From Branchiostoma belcheri (taxonomy: Eukaryota; Chordata; Leptocardii; Amphioxiformes; Branchiostomatidae): a stretch of DNA of 64,000 bases. The notes beneath the pieces are model-generated. The model had not been told where the DNA came from. It was given only the letters and a program-made list of their open reading frames with translations, and did no database searches. How positions within the stretch are numbered: position 1 is the stretch's first letter; every line of letters starts with the position of its first letter. The DNA is taken from positions 2,125,501 through 2,189,500 of the forward strand of contig NW_017804464.1 of the NCBI RefSeq assembly GCF_001625305.1. The letters are read 5' to 3'. Both the position numbers and the translations under genes were made by a program. Of this stretch, positions 38,501-47,600 are shown in pieces.

Positions 38501-41456
38501 TGGCGGGGAAACCTGGCGTCCCCACCGCCGCAAATCTTTCGGCTCGTAAGTCTGTAAAATTCATCAAAATTGAGAAGAAAAAAATAATAACTACCGAACT
38601 CGGATATATAGTATCATGTGTAATCACTTAGAGTAACATACTCAGTAATTTTATCTTAGATTGAACCTAACTTGTCTGAAAGTTGTGATGGACTGTTAGT
38701 TGGTAACTGTTACTTTTAAAATCGGATGTTAGTGAACTGATGAGGAACATGAACGTTGTAGCAAAAGGAAATCAACGACACATATAAGTCAAAAGTGGAA
38801 CAAAACTGAATCATGAAGAAAGCAAACGTTATAACTAGAAACCAACGTAAAAATGAAAAACGGATTTTAAAAAATTATTCGGTGAACCATGAAGCTTTTT
38901 TAACCTCCTTGTGTGAACGGTGTTTTTTAATTAATCTCCTTGGTGTTACCCAGCACGGTCTTAACCTTGATCCTGACGATTTGAATCTAAAAAATAAAAA
39001 CAAGAATGACAAGCTTTTGCCTTACACTACCTAAATCTGAAATAGAAATTAAAGCTGTCTGATTTCGTTATATAAATCACCAAAGTCGTATAGACTACTA
39101 CTGTAACACTCGGGTCTCGCGCCAAGCTGATATACTATAATGCATGACGGGATAGCGTCATTTTGTTTATGGTCGCCATCTTTTCAGCGTCCCGGCCGGG
39201 CAAGTATGAAAATAACTTGATACTAGTACATACAGGTTGGCCTGGGCACGTTGTGAGGACGCATGATTTGTGTTTACTAGGCTGTTCAGGAGCCGGATGT
39301 CAGCAAGACTAAACTTACAGTCTTTTATCGGTACAAAAAAGAATCGTTATTCCAACAAGGCTATCACGTCATTGCAAAAGGAAATCAGCGCTACAGAACA
39401 AAGTACGCCTATGAAGATAAACAAAACTCGAAACGGAAACGGTATGATTAAAGAGACCCCTAGCCTCAGCTTGCTGGAAATGTATATACATTGTATTTCA
39501 AGGAAAATATGAGTAAATGGCAACCCACAACACATTCGCAGCGATTGAATATGAAATACCGAACAAGGTTTTTATTTTTGCTACAGCCGTAACTCAGATC
39601 TCCCGCCTAGCGTCATTATAATGAATGACGGGATAGCGTCGTTTTGTTTTTTGTCCGCCATATTTTTCTACCCCGTACTAGTACTAGCGTCCTGAGTACT
39701 AGCATGTATGAGAATAGGGGAATAGCCGTAAAGTCTAAGCCGCTCGCTAAGTCATTTGTATAGCGTGAGGTTGACACACATCATTATGTTTTAATTTGAG
39801 GACGAACATTTTGTGTTCGTTGTCGAGGAGCCGGTTGTCGAACACGACTGTCCGTATAACTATAAGACTTACTCGTAATTGCGTGTGTGTCTTCTTCGGA
39901 CATTTTTTTGTACCGTAGTATATAACAGGCTTTTTATGTGTGTGTGTTCTACCGAGTTTCAATGAGTAATGAAGACCTTTATTGTACAAACATACCCACT
40001 GGGTTAGGTACAAAGGTTAACTTGAATACACAAATATATACACAACAAGATCAATCTAGTACTAGCACTACAGTCTGTTACATAACTTCGACTTCTTTTC
40101 GCTTCTCTGTGATGTTGAAAAGATAAGAACATACAAGTTTGAGGATCGAGGGTTTGTCTAAGTTCATTAAAAATGTGAATTTGTCTGTATTACTTAGGTG
40201 TGTAAAGTGGGGAAACATCGATATTATCTATGTCTATAAAGTTCAATTCTCGCACTGTTATACAAACTACATTCTACTACAATCCGCAGTTCCCACAATG
40301 CGGCGAGACAATTTCATAGTCCTTCTGACGAAGACAATGAGGTTTACTATCTCAACAGGTTTTTTCTCATACATGAAGGACAGGTCTTTTGGTAGGCGAC
40401 CACCCTATCGATGAACTCAACGGCCAATCGCCGCTATTAGTGACGGAAATGCCGTTGATTTCATCACCATATCGATGAACTCAACGGCCTATCGCCGCTA
40501 TTAGTGACGGAAATGCCGTTGATTTCATCACTATATCGATGAACTCAACGGCCAATCGCCGCTATTAGTGACGGAATCGCCGTTGATTTCATCACCATAT
40601 CGATGAACTCCACGGCCAATCGCCGCTATTAGTGACGGAAATGCCGTTGATTTCATCACCATATCGATGAATGCCGTTGATTTCATCACCATATCGATGA
40701 ACTCAACGGCCAATCGCCGCTATTAGTGACGGAATTGCCGTTAATTTCATCACCATATCGATGAACTCAACGGCCAATCGCCGCTATTAGTGACGGAATC
40801 GCCGTTGATTTCATCACCATATCGATGAACTCAACGGCCAATCGCCGCTATTAGTGACGGAAATGCCGTTAATTTCATCACCATATCGATGAACTCAACG
40901 GCCAATCGCCGCTATTAGTGACGGAATCGCCGTTGATTTCATCACCATATCGATGAACTCAACGGCCAATCGCCGCTATTAGTGACGGAATCGCCGTTGA
41001 TTTCATCACTATATCGATGAACTCCACGGCCGTGGAGTTCATCATTATAGTGATGAAGAGCACGGCCGTGGAGTTCAACAATCCACGGTCTTCTGATATA
41101 GCTCTATGAACCTTAAGTTAAGTTTCTATGGTGTAATGGAAGATCTTGGAAGCCCATTCTGTGTAACATTACCCAAACAAACCTGTACAAATTAATAGAA
41201 TCCAGTCATTTGGATTCTAAGATTGTGCAAATTAATTTCAGAGGGTCTCATCTGTTCTTACCTTTTTACCATTACTAAGAAGCGAGAAGTCGAACTCACT
41301 CAGTGGTAGTCACTTGACAATGTTACATGTTTGTAACGTTACCTGTATTCTATTTTTCTGTTGTGACTTGTACTTAACCCTGTGGATATACAATGAAGGT
41401 CTTCCGTCATTACGTTAGTAGTTACCTGTTAAAAACAGCCACGTTTGAGTCCCCAT
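32504..41456 (-). CDS. Unrecognised secreted two-repeat cysteine-rich protein, probably GPI-anchored
   Basis: Exons in transcript order: 41456-41426, 36315-36138, 35733-35575, 35240-35097, 34664-34528, 34185-34023, 33720-33602, 33165-32991, 32744-32504; they join in frame to 448 residues. A signal peptide (MGTQTWLFLTVLSVLTV) is split by intron 1. Two modules of about 200 residues follow, each made of four exons. Matching pieces are MCQNPGTTVQQC and MCHNPDTTLQQC; NFTRC and NFTTC; NDPADPTLCR and DNPADPRICR; CWHQLASSLC and CWHRNINQNC; DDFNPFMENCPC and DDYNPFEQCPC. The tail after the second CPC has small residues (SQAG) and then a hydrophobic end (YTVLSVALLVLLMTPW), typical of a GPI-attachment signal. 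I recognise no named family. A cell-surface or extracellular role is inferred from signal, sequons and cysteines only. Intron 1 (about 5.1 kb) contains a foldback transposon. Confidence 0.8.
34746..34985 (+). mobile_element. tRNA-derived SINE
   Basis: The 5' part resembles a tRNA: TGGCGTACTGAGCGACAGAG (A box), then CGGCTCGGAACCAAG (anticodon arm), then GGTCCTGAGTTCGAATCC (B box). A non-tRNA body follows (CATTGGGAAAGGCACTTTAC, then ACTCAGGTGAAAATGG) and an A-rich end with TTGTAATAAATG. It lies in the intron between exons 4 and 5 of the cysteine-rich gene, antisense to it. Confidence 0.7.
35841..36100 (-). mobile_element. Inverted-repeat element family A, copy 3
   Basis: ATTTGCAAAGAAAATGCATA then ATGTTTACC opens the element and CTTCGGTAAACAGTATG closes it. 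It sits in the intron between exons 2 and 3 of the cysteine-rich gene, ending about 40 bases from the donor of exon 2. Confidence 0.8.
36949..37625 (+). repeat. Left arm array of the foldback element, 64-bp unit
   Basis: After about 75 bases of unique terminal sequence containing a CCACGGCCGTGG palindrome, the unit GTTCATCGATATGGTGATGA ... CAACGGCGATTCCGTCACTA ... GCGGCGATTGGCC repeats about nine times (GTTCATC at 37094, 37158, 37222, 37286 and on, exactly 64 apart). One unit near 37380 is disturbed by a partial duplication. Confidence 0.9.
37626..40405. other. Interior of the foldback element with isolated exon-like segments
   Basis: No complete transposase. Two segments have good splice signals. 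On plus, TATGCAG at 38418-38424, then an open segment with KHVLKPRRNRYNLQLDTASG, then a GTAAGT donor at 38549. On minus, a frame containing LYRHALRTILKAVGPDLEKY and LGILLGASSIGVDT ends at a GTAAGT donor near 38124. The second has an LYR-type start that recalls LYRM proteins, only weakly. A segment around 39120-39330 is repeated in diverged form at 39594-39860. These may be parts of the element's own gene or captured host exons. Confidence 0.45.
39118..39860. repeat. Diverged direct duplication inside the foldback element
   Basis: Copy A (about 39118-39330) and copy B (about 39594-39860) share, in the same order, ATGACGGGATAGCGTC, TTTTGTTT, a TCGCCAT or TCCGCCAT word, TGAGGACG, TTTGTGTT and GAGCCGG followed by TGTC. 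Between the shared words they differ by many substitutions and indels, so the duplication is old. Confidence 0.6.
40406..41104 (-). repeat. Right arm array of the foldback element, inverted 64-bp units
   Basis: About eleven copies of the same 64-bp unit in the opposite orientation (ATCGATGAACTC ... CCAATCGCCGCTATTAGTGACGG), with one shortened unit near 40660, ending in the same palindromic terminal sequence as the left arm. Unit variants (CGATTCC, CATTTCC) are shared between arms, which suggests exchange between them. Confidence 0.9.
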
Positions 41457-41639
41457 TCCGTGGATAGATGTTGAGGTAGGAAGGAGCGAGTTCTCTGTAT
41501 CCACAAACAGACCTACTAAGATGAGCCACAGCACCGTGAGCCTGTAGTATAGCGACGGCTTCTGAAGAAATGACCTTTGCTTAGCTTGTGTGCCAGACTC
41601 TTGTCACTCAGGGTCAGTATACAGGCGCACCTCGGCTCC

Positions 41640-41962
41640 GCTATTTTCCGTCTCGTAAACGGTTGATGCCATTTGAAACGGTCGATGCTATTTTGCTGAA
41701 TGGTCAATGCCATATCCGAGCGTCCAAAATCGACTAAAAAGTAATTTATACTACAAAAAGCTATATGGAATTGTAAATATTAGTACAAAAAAAAGCACAA
41801 GCTCGGATTCGAACCCGGGTCCAAAAGTGTAGCTTCAAAACCCTAACGCCGCGAAGCATCACGGTGTGGATGGACCATACTGATACACTTAAAGTTAGCC
41901 GTTCTGCGATATAGTTCGAACCGTTTCAAATAGCATCGACGGTTTACGAGACGGAAATTAGC
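41640..41962. mobile_element. MULE-like inverted-repeat element with 9-bp target duplication
   Basis: Terminal inverted repeats of about 42 bp begin GCTATTTTCCGTCTCG on the left and GCTAATTTCCGTCTCG on the right (reverse complement) and continue through AAACNGTYGATG to ATTTGAAACGG. A perfect 9-bp direct repeat, CTCGGCTCC, flanks them at 41631-41639 and 41963-41971. Nine-base duplications are typical of Mutator-like elements. The interior contains a tRNA-like stretch (see 41795-41870). There is no transposase, so it is non-autonomous. Confidence 0.85.
41795..41870 (-). other. tRNA-like segment inside the inverted-repeat element
   Basis: On the minus strand the words GGACCCGGGTTCGAATCCGA form a consensus Pol III B box and T-arm, preceded by a GGCGTTAGGGTTTTGAAGC stretch. 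A clear D-arm A box and a foldable acceptor stem are not seen, so this is a tRNA-derived relic, not a tRNA gene. Confidence 0.5.
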
Positions 41963-42421
41963 CTCGGCTCCATAGATCCCATGGAAATTTTACCATAGAC
42001 TCCACTCAGTTAGTTTGGGTAAGAGATAAATTAGACCATTGGAGCCAAATCTGGGTTCGGGGCTTGCCGCCATAAAAATGATGATAAGTGATGCTAATGC
42101 TACTTTGGATATAGTTATTGTTGGGTTTGATTTCTTTTCTGTATGCAGTGGAGTATGAAATGGCCGACACTAAGTTTGCGAGATGTATGGATTAGGAGGT
42201 GCAGTTTTTTGTAGGCTGGGAAGGTGACAAAAGCTATGGAATATTTTGGTGACCATTTCAAATAACAAATATAGTACTCCTGTGCACTGTCGTATAAGCC
42301 ATGTTTCAGACATACAATCCATGTTTCATATACTAGTATATATTGTACCAAGTTTTATATATATATTGTGTCAAGAACTTGTCATACAATGTACCTGTTA
42401 CAATTGTTATAATAATAAAGT

Positions 42422-42470
42422 GTGACTGACTGACTGACTGACTGACTGATTGATTGATTGATTGATTGAT
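42422..42470. repeat. GACT then GATT tetranucleotide microsatellite
   Basis: About six GACT units followed by six GATT units, a single-base change spread through half of the array. Confidence 0.85.
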
Positions 42471-42785
42471 TTGAACCGAACGACCAAATAGATCAGATCA
42501 AATAAAAGTGTAATTTCCAGTTGTCCCTCCGTACTGTCCCCTCCCCAGTTTTCAGAATGGAGTAGTCCTAAAAGGTCACCCAGGGGTTGTTCTAGGTCGA
42601 TGAACCCGGAAGTGTAGGCCATTCGCGCTACGTGCCTCATTATTTTGATTACTCAACGCTATGTATACACCGCGAGACGTCACAATTGTTTCCAGAATGG
42701 CACAGGAAACGCACTTCTGAGAACTGAGGCTACGTGCACTGTGTCGCCAACACAGGAAATGACGTCAGACCGTCAGCGATAAAGC

Positions 42786-42795
42786 TATATATAAG
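42786..42795 (+). promoter_or_regulatory. TATA box of the leucine-rich-repeat gene
   Basis: TATATATAAG precedes a short candidate 5' exon by a normal distance; transcription would start near 42815-42825. The candidate exon ends at a GAGAAAAG/GTATGT donor at 42876/42877. Confidence 0.6.
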
Positions 42796-42819
42796 ATCCA
42801 CGGTACAGGCGATTATGGT

Positions 42820-42876
42820 ATTTCAGAACACGTCCGCTGAACGTTAGTTAGCTCACAGGCATCTCAGAGAGAAAAG
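42820..42876 (+). other. Non-coding first exon of the leucine-rich-repeat gene
   Basis: Ends at a consensus donor (AAAAG then GTATGT) and has no ATG. It would join to the acceptor TTTTTACAG at 43984-43992, 15 bases before the start codon. The intervening 1.1 kb (42877-43992) holds no exon that I can support. Confidence 0.5.
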
Positions 42877-44007
42877 GTATGTAAAATGCATCTTTTTGGC
42901 TGTCATTCTTACAGCAGATATTAGAGCGTTTTGTTCTGGTGGCATGTTGATATTCAGTTCGGAAGAGCTTTCCAAATTCCAGGGTTTTAACAACAACATA
43001 ATATTATGTGTTATTCACCCTGTTATGCTACAACAGTCATGATCTATTAAACGTTACATATACGTGCATGCATGTGCATTCAAATTGAAAAGCACAGTGG
43101 GCTTTGTATTTAGATCAGGATTATGGCTGTGTGATTTAGTAGAAGAAACAATAACAATAAAAACACCAACGTTTGTACAGTGATTTTGAGTTTGACCAAC
43201 TTGGTTTGACTTATTAATTTGTATTCCAGTCACGCACAGACTGGGGGTCGTAGACAGGTCAGACCATTCTATCTGGGTGTGGAACGTTAGCCTGTGTGAA
43301 CGTCACGTAGAAAAGGCAATCTACAACTCATGGCTCCACAGAGAAACAATCATGCAAATGTCACAATAACGGGCCTAAGGTGAACGCAAGAAACACAATG
43401 GGATGAAGCACTGCATGAATATAACGTAACAGTTACATAAAGCTGCTGTGTCATGCTGGACATTTCCTTGATTATTCTAACGGTGGTCCTGGACAAACCT
43501 GTGGTCGGATATATGTAGTTGGCCTGTCGGAACAGGAACAAATAAACCCTCAAGAAAAAATCTTGTACTATGTGTTCTGATCCAGTGATTGTATACCAGT
43601 TTTCAGATGGCTACCGGTTTTCTGTTGTCTGTCTACCTCACTAGGCGGCGCTTTCCCATCCTGAAAGTCTAAGCAGACTCAAGGAGGATCCTACAAACAT
43701 CTTGCTTTTAATAAGCTGGCTCCTTTCATCTGCTTGGAGCTGAGCCCTTCCGGGATGGGGATGAATGTTTTAGCTTTTATGTCATTCTTCCGCTGGGTGA
43801 CAAACATTTTATCTCTTAGGCTGATGACACGCCCTAGCTTTGTTTCATGACAAACATTATATCACTTCCTGGAGTGACATACCTACGTTTCATGACGTGT
43901 GAAGTGACTGAAGTTTGTTGACTCATTGTCCCATAACAATAACATTAAGCAATCTTAATCAAGCAAACCACATTTCTTTGCCGTTTTTACAGGGAAGAAC
44001 AGACAGG

Positions 44008-45442
44008 ATGGAGTTTAGACTGTGTTTGCTGCTGTTGATGCTGGTACAACTGGCAAGCCAAACCCAGGGAGAACCGGCGATGGCGTGTCACAACGTCACC
44101 GGAGCGAGCGACGTCTGCTACTGCTCCGCCTTCGGTCGGGACCGGGAGGTCGCTTGTGACGGTAGAACCCTAACAGAACTGCCGACGGGAATTCCCGCTG
44201 ACACCAAGACCCTACAGCTCAACAACAACAGGTTAACGTCACTCCCGGCACGAGCCTTCTCCACCTTCCGTCAACTGACCAACCTCCAGATATCAAGGAA
44301 TCGCATTTCCCAGATCGAAGTCGGCGCTTTCGACGGCTTGAATCTTCTGGACAATCTTCAGTTGGACAGGAACGAACTGGCAACTCTGGAAGATGGAACC
44401 TTTCAAAGTCTTATATCTTTGAGATACCTCGACCTTGGAGACAATAGAATCTCCTCCTTAAGCGTTGGTGTCTTTAGCGGACTCGGCAACTTGACAAGAC
44501 TGAAGCTTGACGGGAACGCCATATCAAGTCTTCCTCAGCGTATTTTCTCCGATCTAGTGTCACTGCATACGGTGAACCTTGCCAAGAATAACATTGTTGA
44601 CCTGGACGGTGTCCTAGCTGTTCTGCCGTCTCACGTTCGAGACATAGACCTCTCCGACAACCAGATCTGGCGTGTGGACGTAGACGCCTTCGTGAGATTC
44701 CCAGACCTGTACGGCTTGAATCTGCAGGGTAACGGGTTAGGTAACCTCGCGCCTGGGGTGTTCAACGGAGTCCCCAACCTCTTCAGACTCCGTCTTGACA
44801 GTAACAAGATGTCTGCTATTCCTCAAGGCCTCCTTCAAGGAGTGGGTGGGCTGGGTCTGTTGTATCTAGACAACAACCCATTGCTTGAGCTGGACAGGAA
44901 CACTTTTGTCAGTGTTCCCGAGCTTCGTTACATTCATATCGTTAACATAAGTCTTTCGAACATCGAGGCCGAACTTTTCCGTCCTGTGCCGAAGTTACGT
45001 GGTCTTCAACTTGGCTCCAACAGTCTCTCGTCCCTTCCACAGGGGATTTTTGCTAACCTTTCCAACCTTAACACCTTAAATCTGCAGGACAACAAACTAG
45101 AGAGCCTGGATAGCAACGTCTTTGCGGACCTTGGCAATGTTCAGTGGCTCGATCTGAGGAAAAACAACATCAAAACGCTTCCATCCGACATTTTCCGACT
45201 AATGTCCAAATTGCTTTCGATCAATTTTCAGGACAATTCACTATCCGCTCTTCCCGTAGACATATTCCAGAACCTGACTGAGCTAACTAGAATCTCTTTC
45301 GATAACAATAACCTCACCACAATAGAAGATGGTACTTTTGATAACTTGCCAAATCTGGAATCTATCGATCTCTCAGGAAATGTGCTGAAGGATGTCTCGT
45401 GCGAGACATTCCCGCCTGACAGACCCACGCCTCCTCAGTACA
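44008..45442 (+). CDS. Secreted or surface leucine-rich-repeat protein, 3' end lost in an assembly gap
   Basis: Starts MEFRLCLLLLMLVQLASQ, a signal peptide, with an acceptor TTTTTACAG just upstream, so the more upstream in-frame Met at 43915 is in the intron. A cysteine-containing N-terminal cap (CHNVTGASDVCYC and VACDGRTLTELP) is followed by 16-17 leucine-rich repeats of 24 residues (LxxLxLxxNxIxxLPxxxFxxLxx), encoded without introns. A CETF segment before the gap may open the C-terminal cap. The frame then runs into 20 N at 45443. Repeat type resembles slit, TLR or LRR-Ig ectodomains; with the C-terminus missing I cannot tell whether it is secreted, GPI-anchored or transmembrane. Such proteins usually mediate adhesion or recognition. 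Confidence 0.85.
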
Positions 45443-45462
45443 NNNNNNNNNNNNNNNNNNNN
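45443..45462. other. Assembly gap of 20 N
   Basis: Runs of exactly 20 N are usually placeholders of unknown length. Sequence after the gap (45463-45564) is open in one frame but looks like 3' UTR, so coding sequence of the leucine-rich-repeat gene is probably missing. Confidence 0.95.
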
Positions 45463-45844
45463 AGCTGGAAATATTGTGTGCTATTTAAAGGAACTCAAAC
45501 ATATCTAGCTAACCCAGACATGCAGTATCTACCTAAACTCAACTTAAAATTGTTGGCAGCTTGAATGTGGAAATTAAAGGTGCTATGTAGCAAATCAAGA
45601 ATGGGTATATCAAGAATATCAAGCTTTGTCTTTTTAATCTATGCAGCTTTAAATGCAGTAGATGAGGGTAAATCTTATGTATATGAAAATATAACAGATA
45701 CTTAGTACTTGTTTATGTAAGGAATTGAAGATGAAAGTATATGTAGATTTGCTCCTAGATGATATGGCTATATCATTTTTCTTTGTTGCGGAACTCTAAA
45801 GAACTGGTGGGCTGTTGTGACTGATCTCATAGCAACTTGTGTAT

Positions 45845-45964
45845 AATAAATTACATGTATTAAAGTAATTCTGTAGAATTCGTAGTTAAGAAAATATGTA
45901 TACCTTCAAGTGTGTGATTGTGCCAACTGTTCATAAGGACTTGATATTTGCAGTTTGTAATAAA
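45845..45964 (+). terminator. Polyadenylation signals of the leucine-rich-repeat gene
   Basis: AATAAA at 45845-45850 and again at 45959-45964 on plus, in AT-rich sequence with TGT-rich words between and after them. They fit the end of a 3' UTR beginning near the gap. Confidence 0.55.
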
Positions 45965-46735
45965 ACTTACATGTATCAAACCCTTTTCTGACTTACTCTT
46001 GCATTGTTCGAACAAACAAGAACTAATGATTAAATAATTTTGTGTTTCTTCTAGAGTAGCCCCAACAGAGCCTTTATTTACTTCTCAATTCCGCACTTTT
46101 AGTTTACCCTCATTGGTAGAAAACAAGACTTTTTTTTCTACACAATGCTGGAAATATAATGCCAGAAGAGCATTTGATTCGAAAGAACTCAGACCTCCAT
46201 GAGATATTCAGATCTTGTACTATGATACCAAAAACAATACCTCTATTTTTCATGGAGGTAGACACTAATAAAACCGCGTGTAGCTAAGTGACTATCCCTG
46301 ACGATCCAACCTATATTGCACCTTTCAGTAATGTACACACCTCAAGGCATTTTGAAAGGAAAATTGAAGCTAATGATAGATATAGAAAGACATTTGTTCA
46401 ACATCTTCATGTTTCACAAAATAAAATTGAAATTTGGACGTGGTAGCCATTCAGAACTTGACAATTTACAAACCATGTACACTTGACCACTTCCATTGGT
46501 GAAATGAGAGGGGAATATATGACATTCATAACCTGGCCCCTATGGTTTTGTTTGTGAAATGTCTGAAATATAGTTATTCTTACTTTTAAATGGTCACATT
46601 TTTTAAAACAACGTCATAAAATATTTTTAAAAATTCAAACCCCTTTGCGAGCCTATCGCCATTTCACCATTCCCGAAAAGACCCAAATTTGGCAATTTGA
46701 CGGTCTCCTTAGCCACTTTTCAGATCGCGGCCGAT

Positions 46736-46769
46736 AGCGGTACTGCAGATAAGGCTCTGCAGTACCGCT
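46736..46769. repeat. Perfect 14-bp hairpin
   Basis: AGCGGTACTGCAGA, six bases (TAAGGC), then TCTGCAGTACCGCT. Stem is perfect. It lies in otherwise featureless intergenic sequence and may be the core of a small inverted-repeat element. Confidence 0.7.
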
Positions 46770-47189
46770 TTATAAGGGTATAAAGTGACGAATAGACTTA
46801 AAGCAACTGAAAAGTTTTGAAACAGGTCCAGACATCTTTACATACATCAAGAATGACGTTTAAGAGACTAGAAGAAATAAAAAGGCTCGATTTTTGGGCG
46901 CCGCGCGAGGAGTCCATGTAACAACATACCCGTCCGTCGAAGCGCCACCTACATTCATACATACATCATGTCTTTGTACGTAAGTAGTACATTAAGGATA
47001 TTTTTGGACATTGTCTGTTTTCCCTCCGCATCTTTGGCCTTCTACACAACTATTCATCCGTTTGTATGGGTGTAAGGGGCTGTCAGAGAAGCCATGTCCT
47101 CTCTCGGAAGACATTGGGACCTTTCACCCTAACATCTACTTGGAGATAATAGACTTACTTAGACTTAGGGGCTCCCGCGTCTCGTGACG

Positions 47190-47600
47190 CATGAGGCAGT
47201 CAAAGTAGCCCAGCTTCCTCTGTCAGCAGCCAGCCTCAAGGCTTCCTTCCAGCTCATGAAGGTCCCTCTCTACTATCTGTCGCTAGTTCATCTTTGCACG
47301 TCCCCTCCTTCCCCGTCCTTCTGGGCACCACTGTAGGCTAGGCAGAACTGGTTGGCAAATCTGACAGGTGGGAGTCTGACTGCATGTCCTAACCAGCTGA
47401 GCCGGCGTTTACATATGATGGAGGACACTGGTTGTTGATTGGCTTGGAGTCTGATGTTCTTATTTGAGATAAAGCCATCCCATCTATATAATGCCCAGGA
47501 TTTTTCTTAAGCACTTGCTGTCGAAGGCATTAAGTCTCCTTTCTTGACTTAACTTCAGGTGCATACCTTGAAGATTAGGTAGGTTGTCTTTTTAGAAGAC
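47190..47600 (-). pseudogene. Degenerate LINE reverse-transcriptase C-terminal fragment
   Basis: The minus strand reads LNAFDSKCLRKILGII, a stop, then DGFISNKNIRLQANQQP and CKRRLSWLGHAVRLPP. The ordered motifs CLRKILGI and RRLxWLGH are typical of the region after the reverse-transcriptase core in non-LTR retrotransposons. At least one stop and frame breaks are present. It is a dead fragment. Confidence 0.7.

Larger units (their letters stand above)
36949..41104. mobile_element. 4.2 kb foldback DNA transposon with tandem-repeat terminal inverted arms
   Basis: The two ends mirror each other. The left arm starts (A)GGTATATCAGAAGACC and the reverse complement of the right end starts GAGCTATATCAGAAGACC; both continue identically through ATTGTTGAACTCCACGG and into arrays of a 64-bp unit. 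An 8-bp direct repeat, TATGAACC, flanks the whole at 36941-36948 and 41105-41112, consistent with a target-site duplication (7 bp would fit equal-length ends slightly better). The arms are about 680-700 bp and the interior about 2.8 kb. No intact transposase is visible. Architecture resembles FB or Galileo elements (P superfamily), but I see no diagnostic terminal motif, so the superfamily is open. The element lies in intron 1 of the cysteine-rich gene. Confidence 0.85.
41457..42785. other. 5' flank of the cysteine-rich gene and intergenic DNA
   Basis: The 5' UTR of the cysteine-rich gene begins here on the minus strand; its open upstream sequence in the start frame extends to a TGA near 41600. 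The region holds the 323-bp inverted-repeat element at 41640-41962 and a GACT/GATT microsatellite at 42422-42470. The genes on both sides are transcribed away from here. Nothing else is supported. Confidence 0.5.

Noticed and set aside
40531..40713. Minus-strand frame reading repeated VEFIDMVMKSTA units, and a similar one at 36914-37174
   Set aside because: Translation of the 64-bp array of the foldback element; the frame changes from unit to unit and it is not a protein repeat.
36949..41104. Could the 64-bp arrays be a CRISPR or a centromeric satellite?
   Set aside because: There are no unique spacers, the units are head-to-tail without repeat/spacer alternation, the arms are inverted to each other and a target duplication flanks them.
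43915..44007. Upstream in-frame Met of the LRR frame
   Set aside because: It lies before a strong acceptor (TTTTTACAG, 43984-43992) and the signal peptide starts at the next Met, 44008.
45463..45564. Continuation of the LRR reading frame after the N gap
   Set aside because: The frame across a gap of unknown size is meaningless; the sequence lacks LRR or cap cysteines and looks like 3' UTR.
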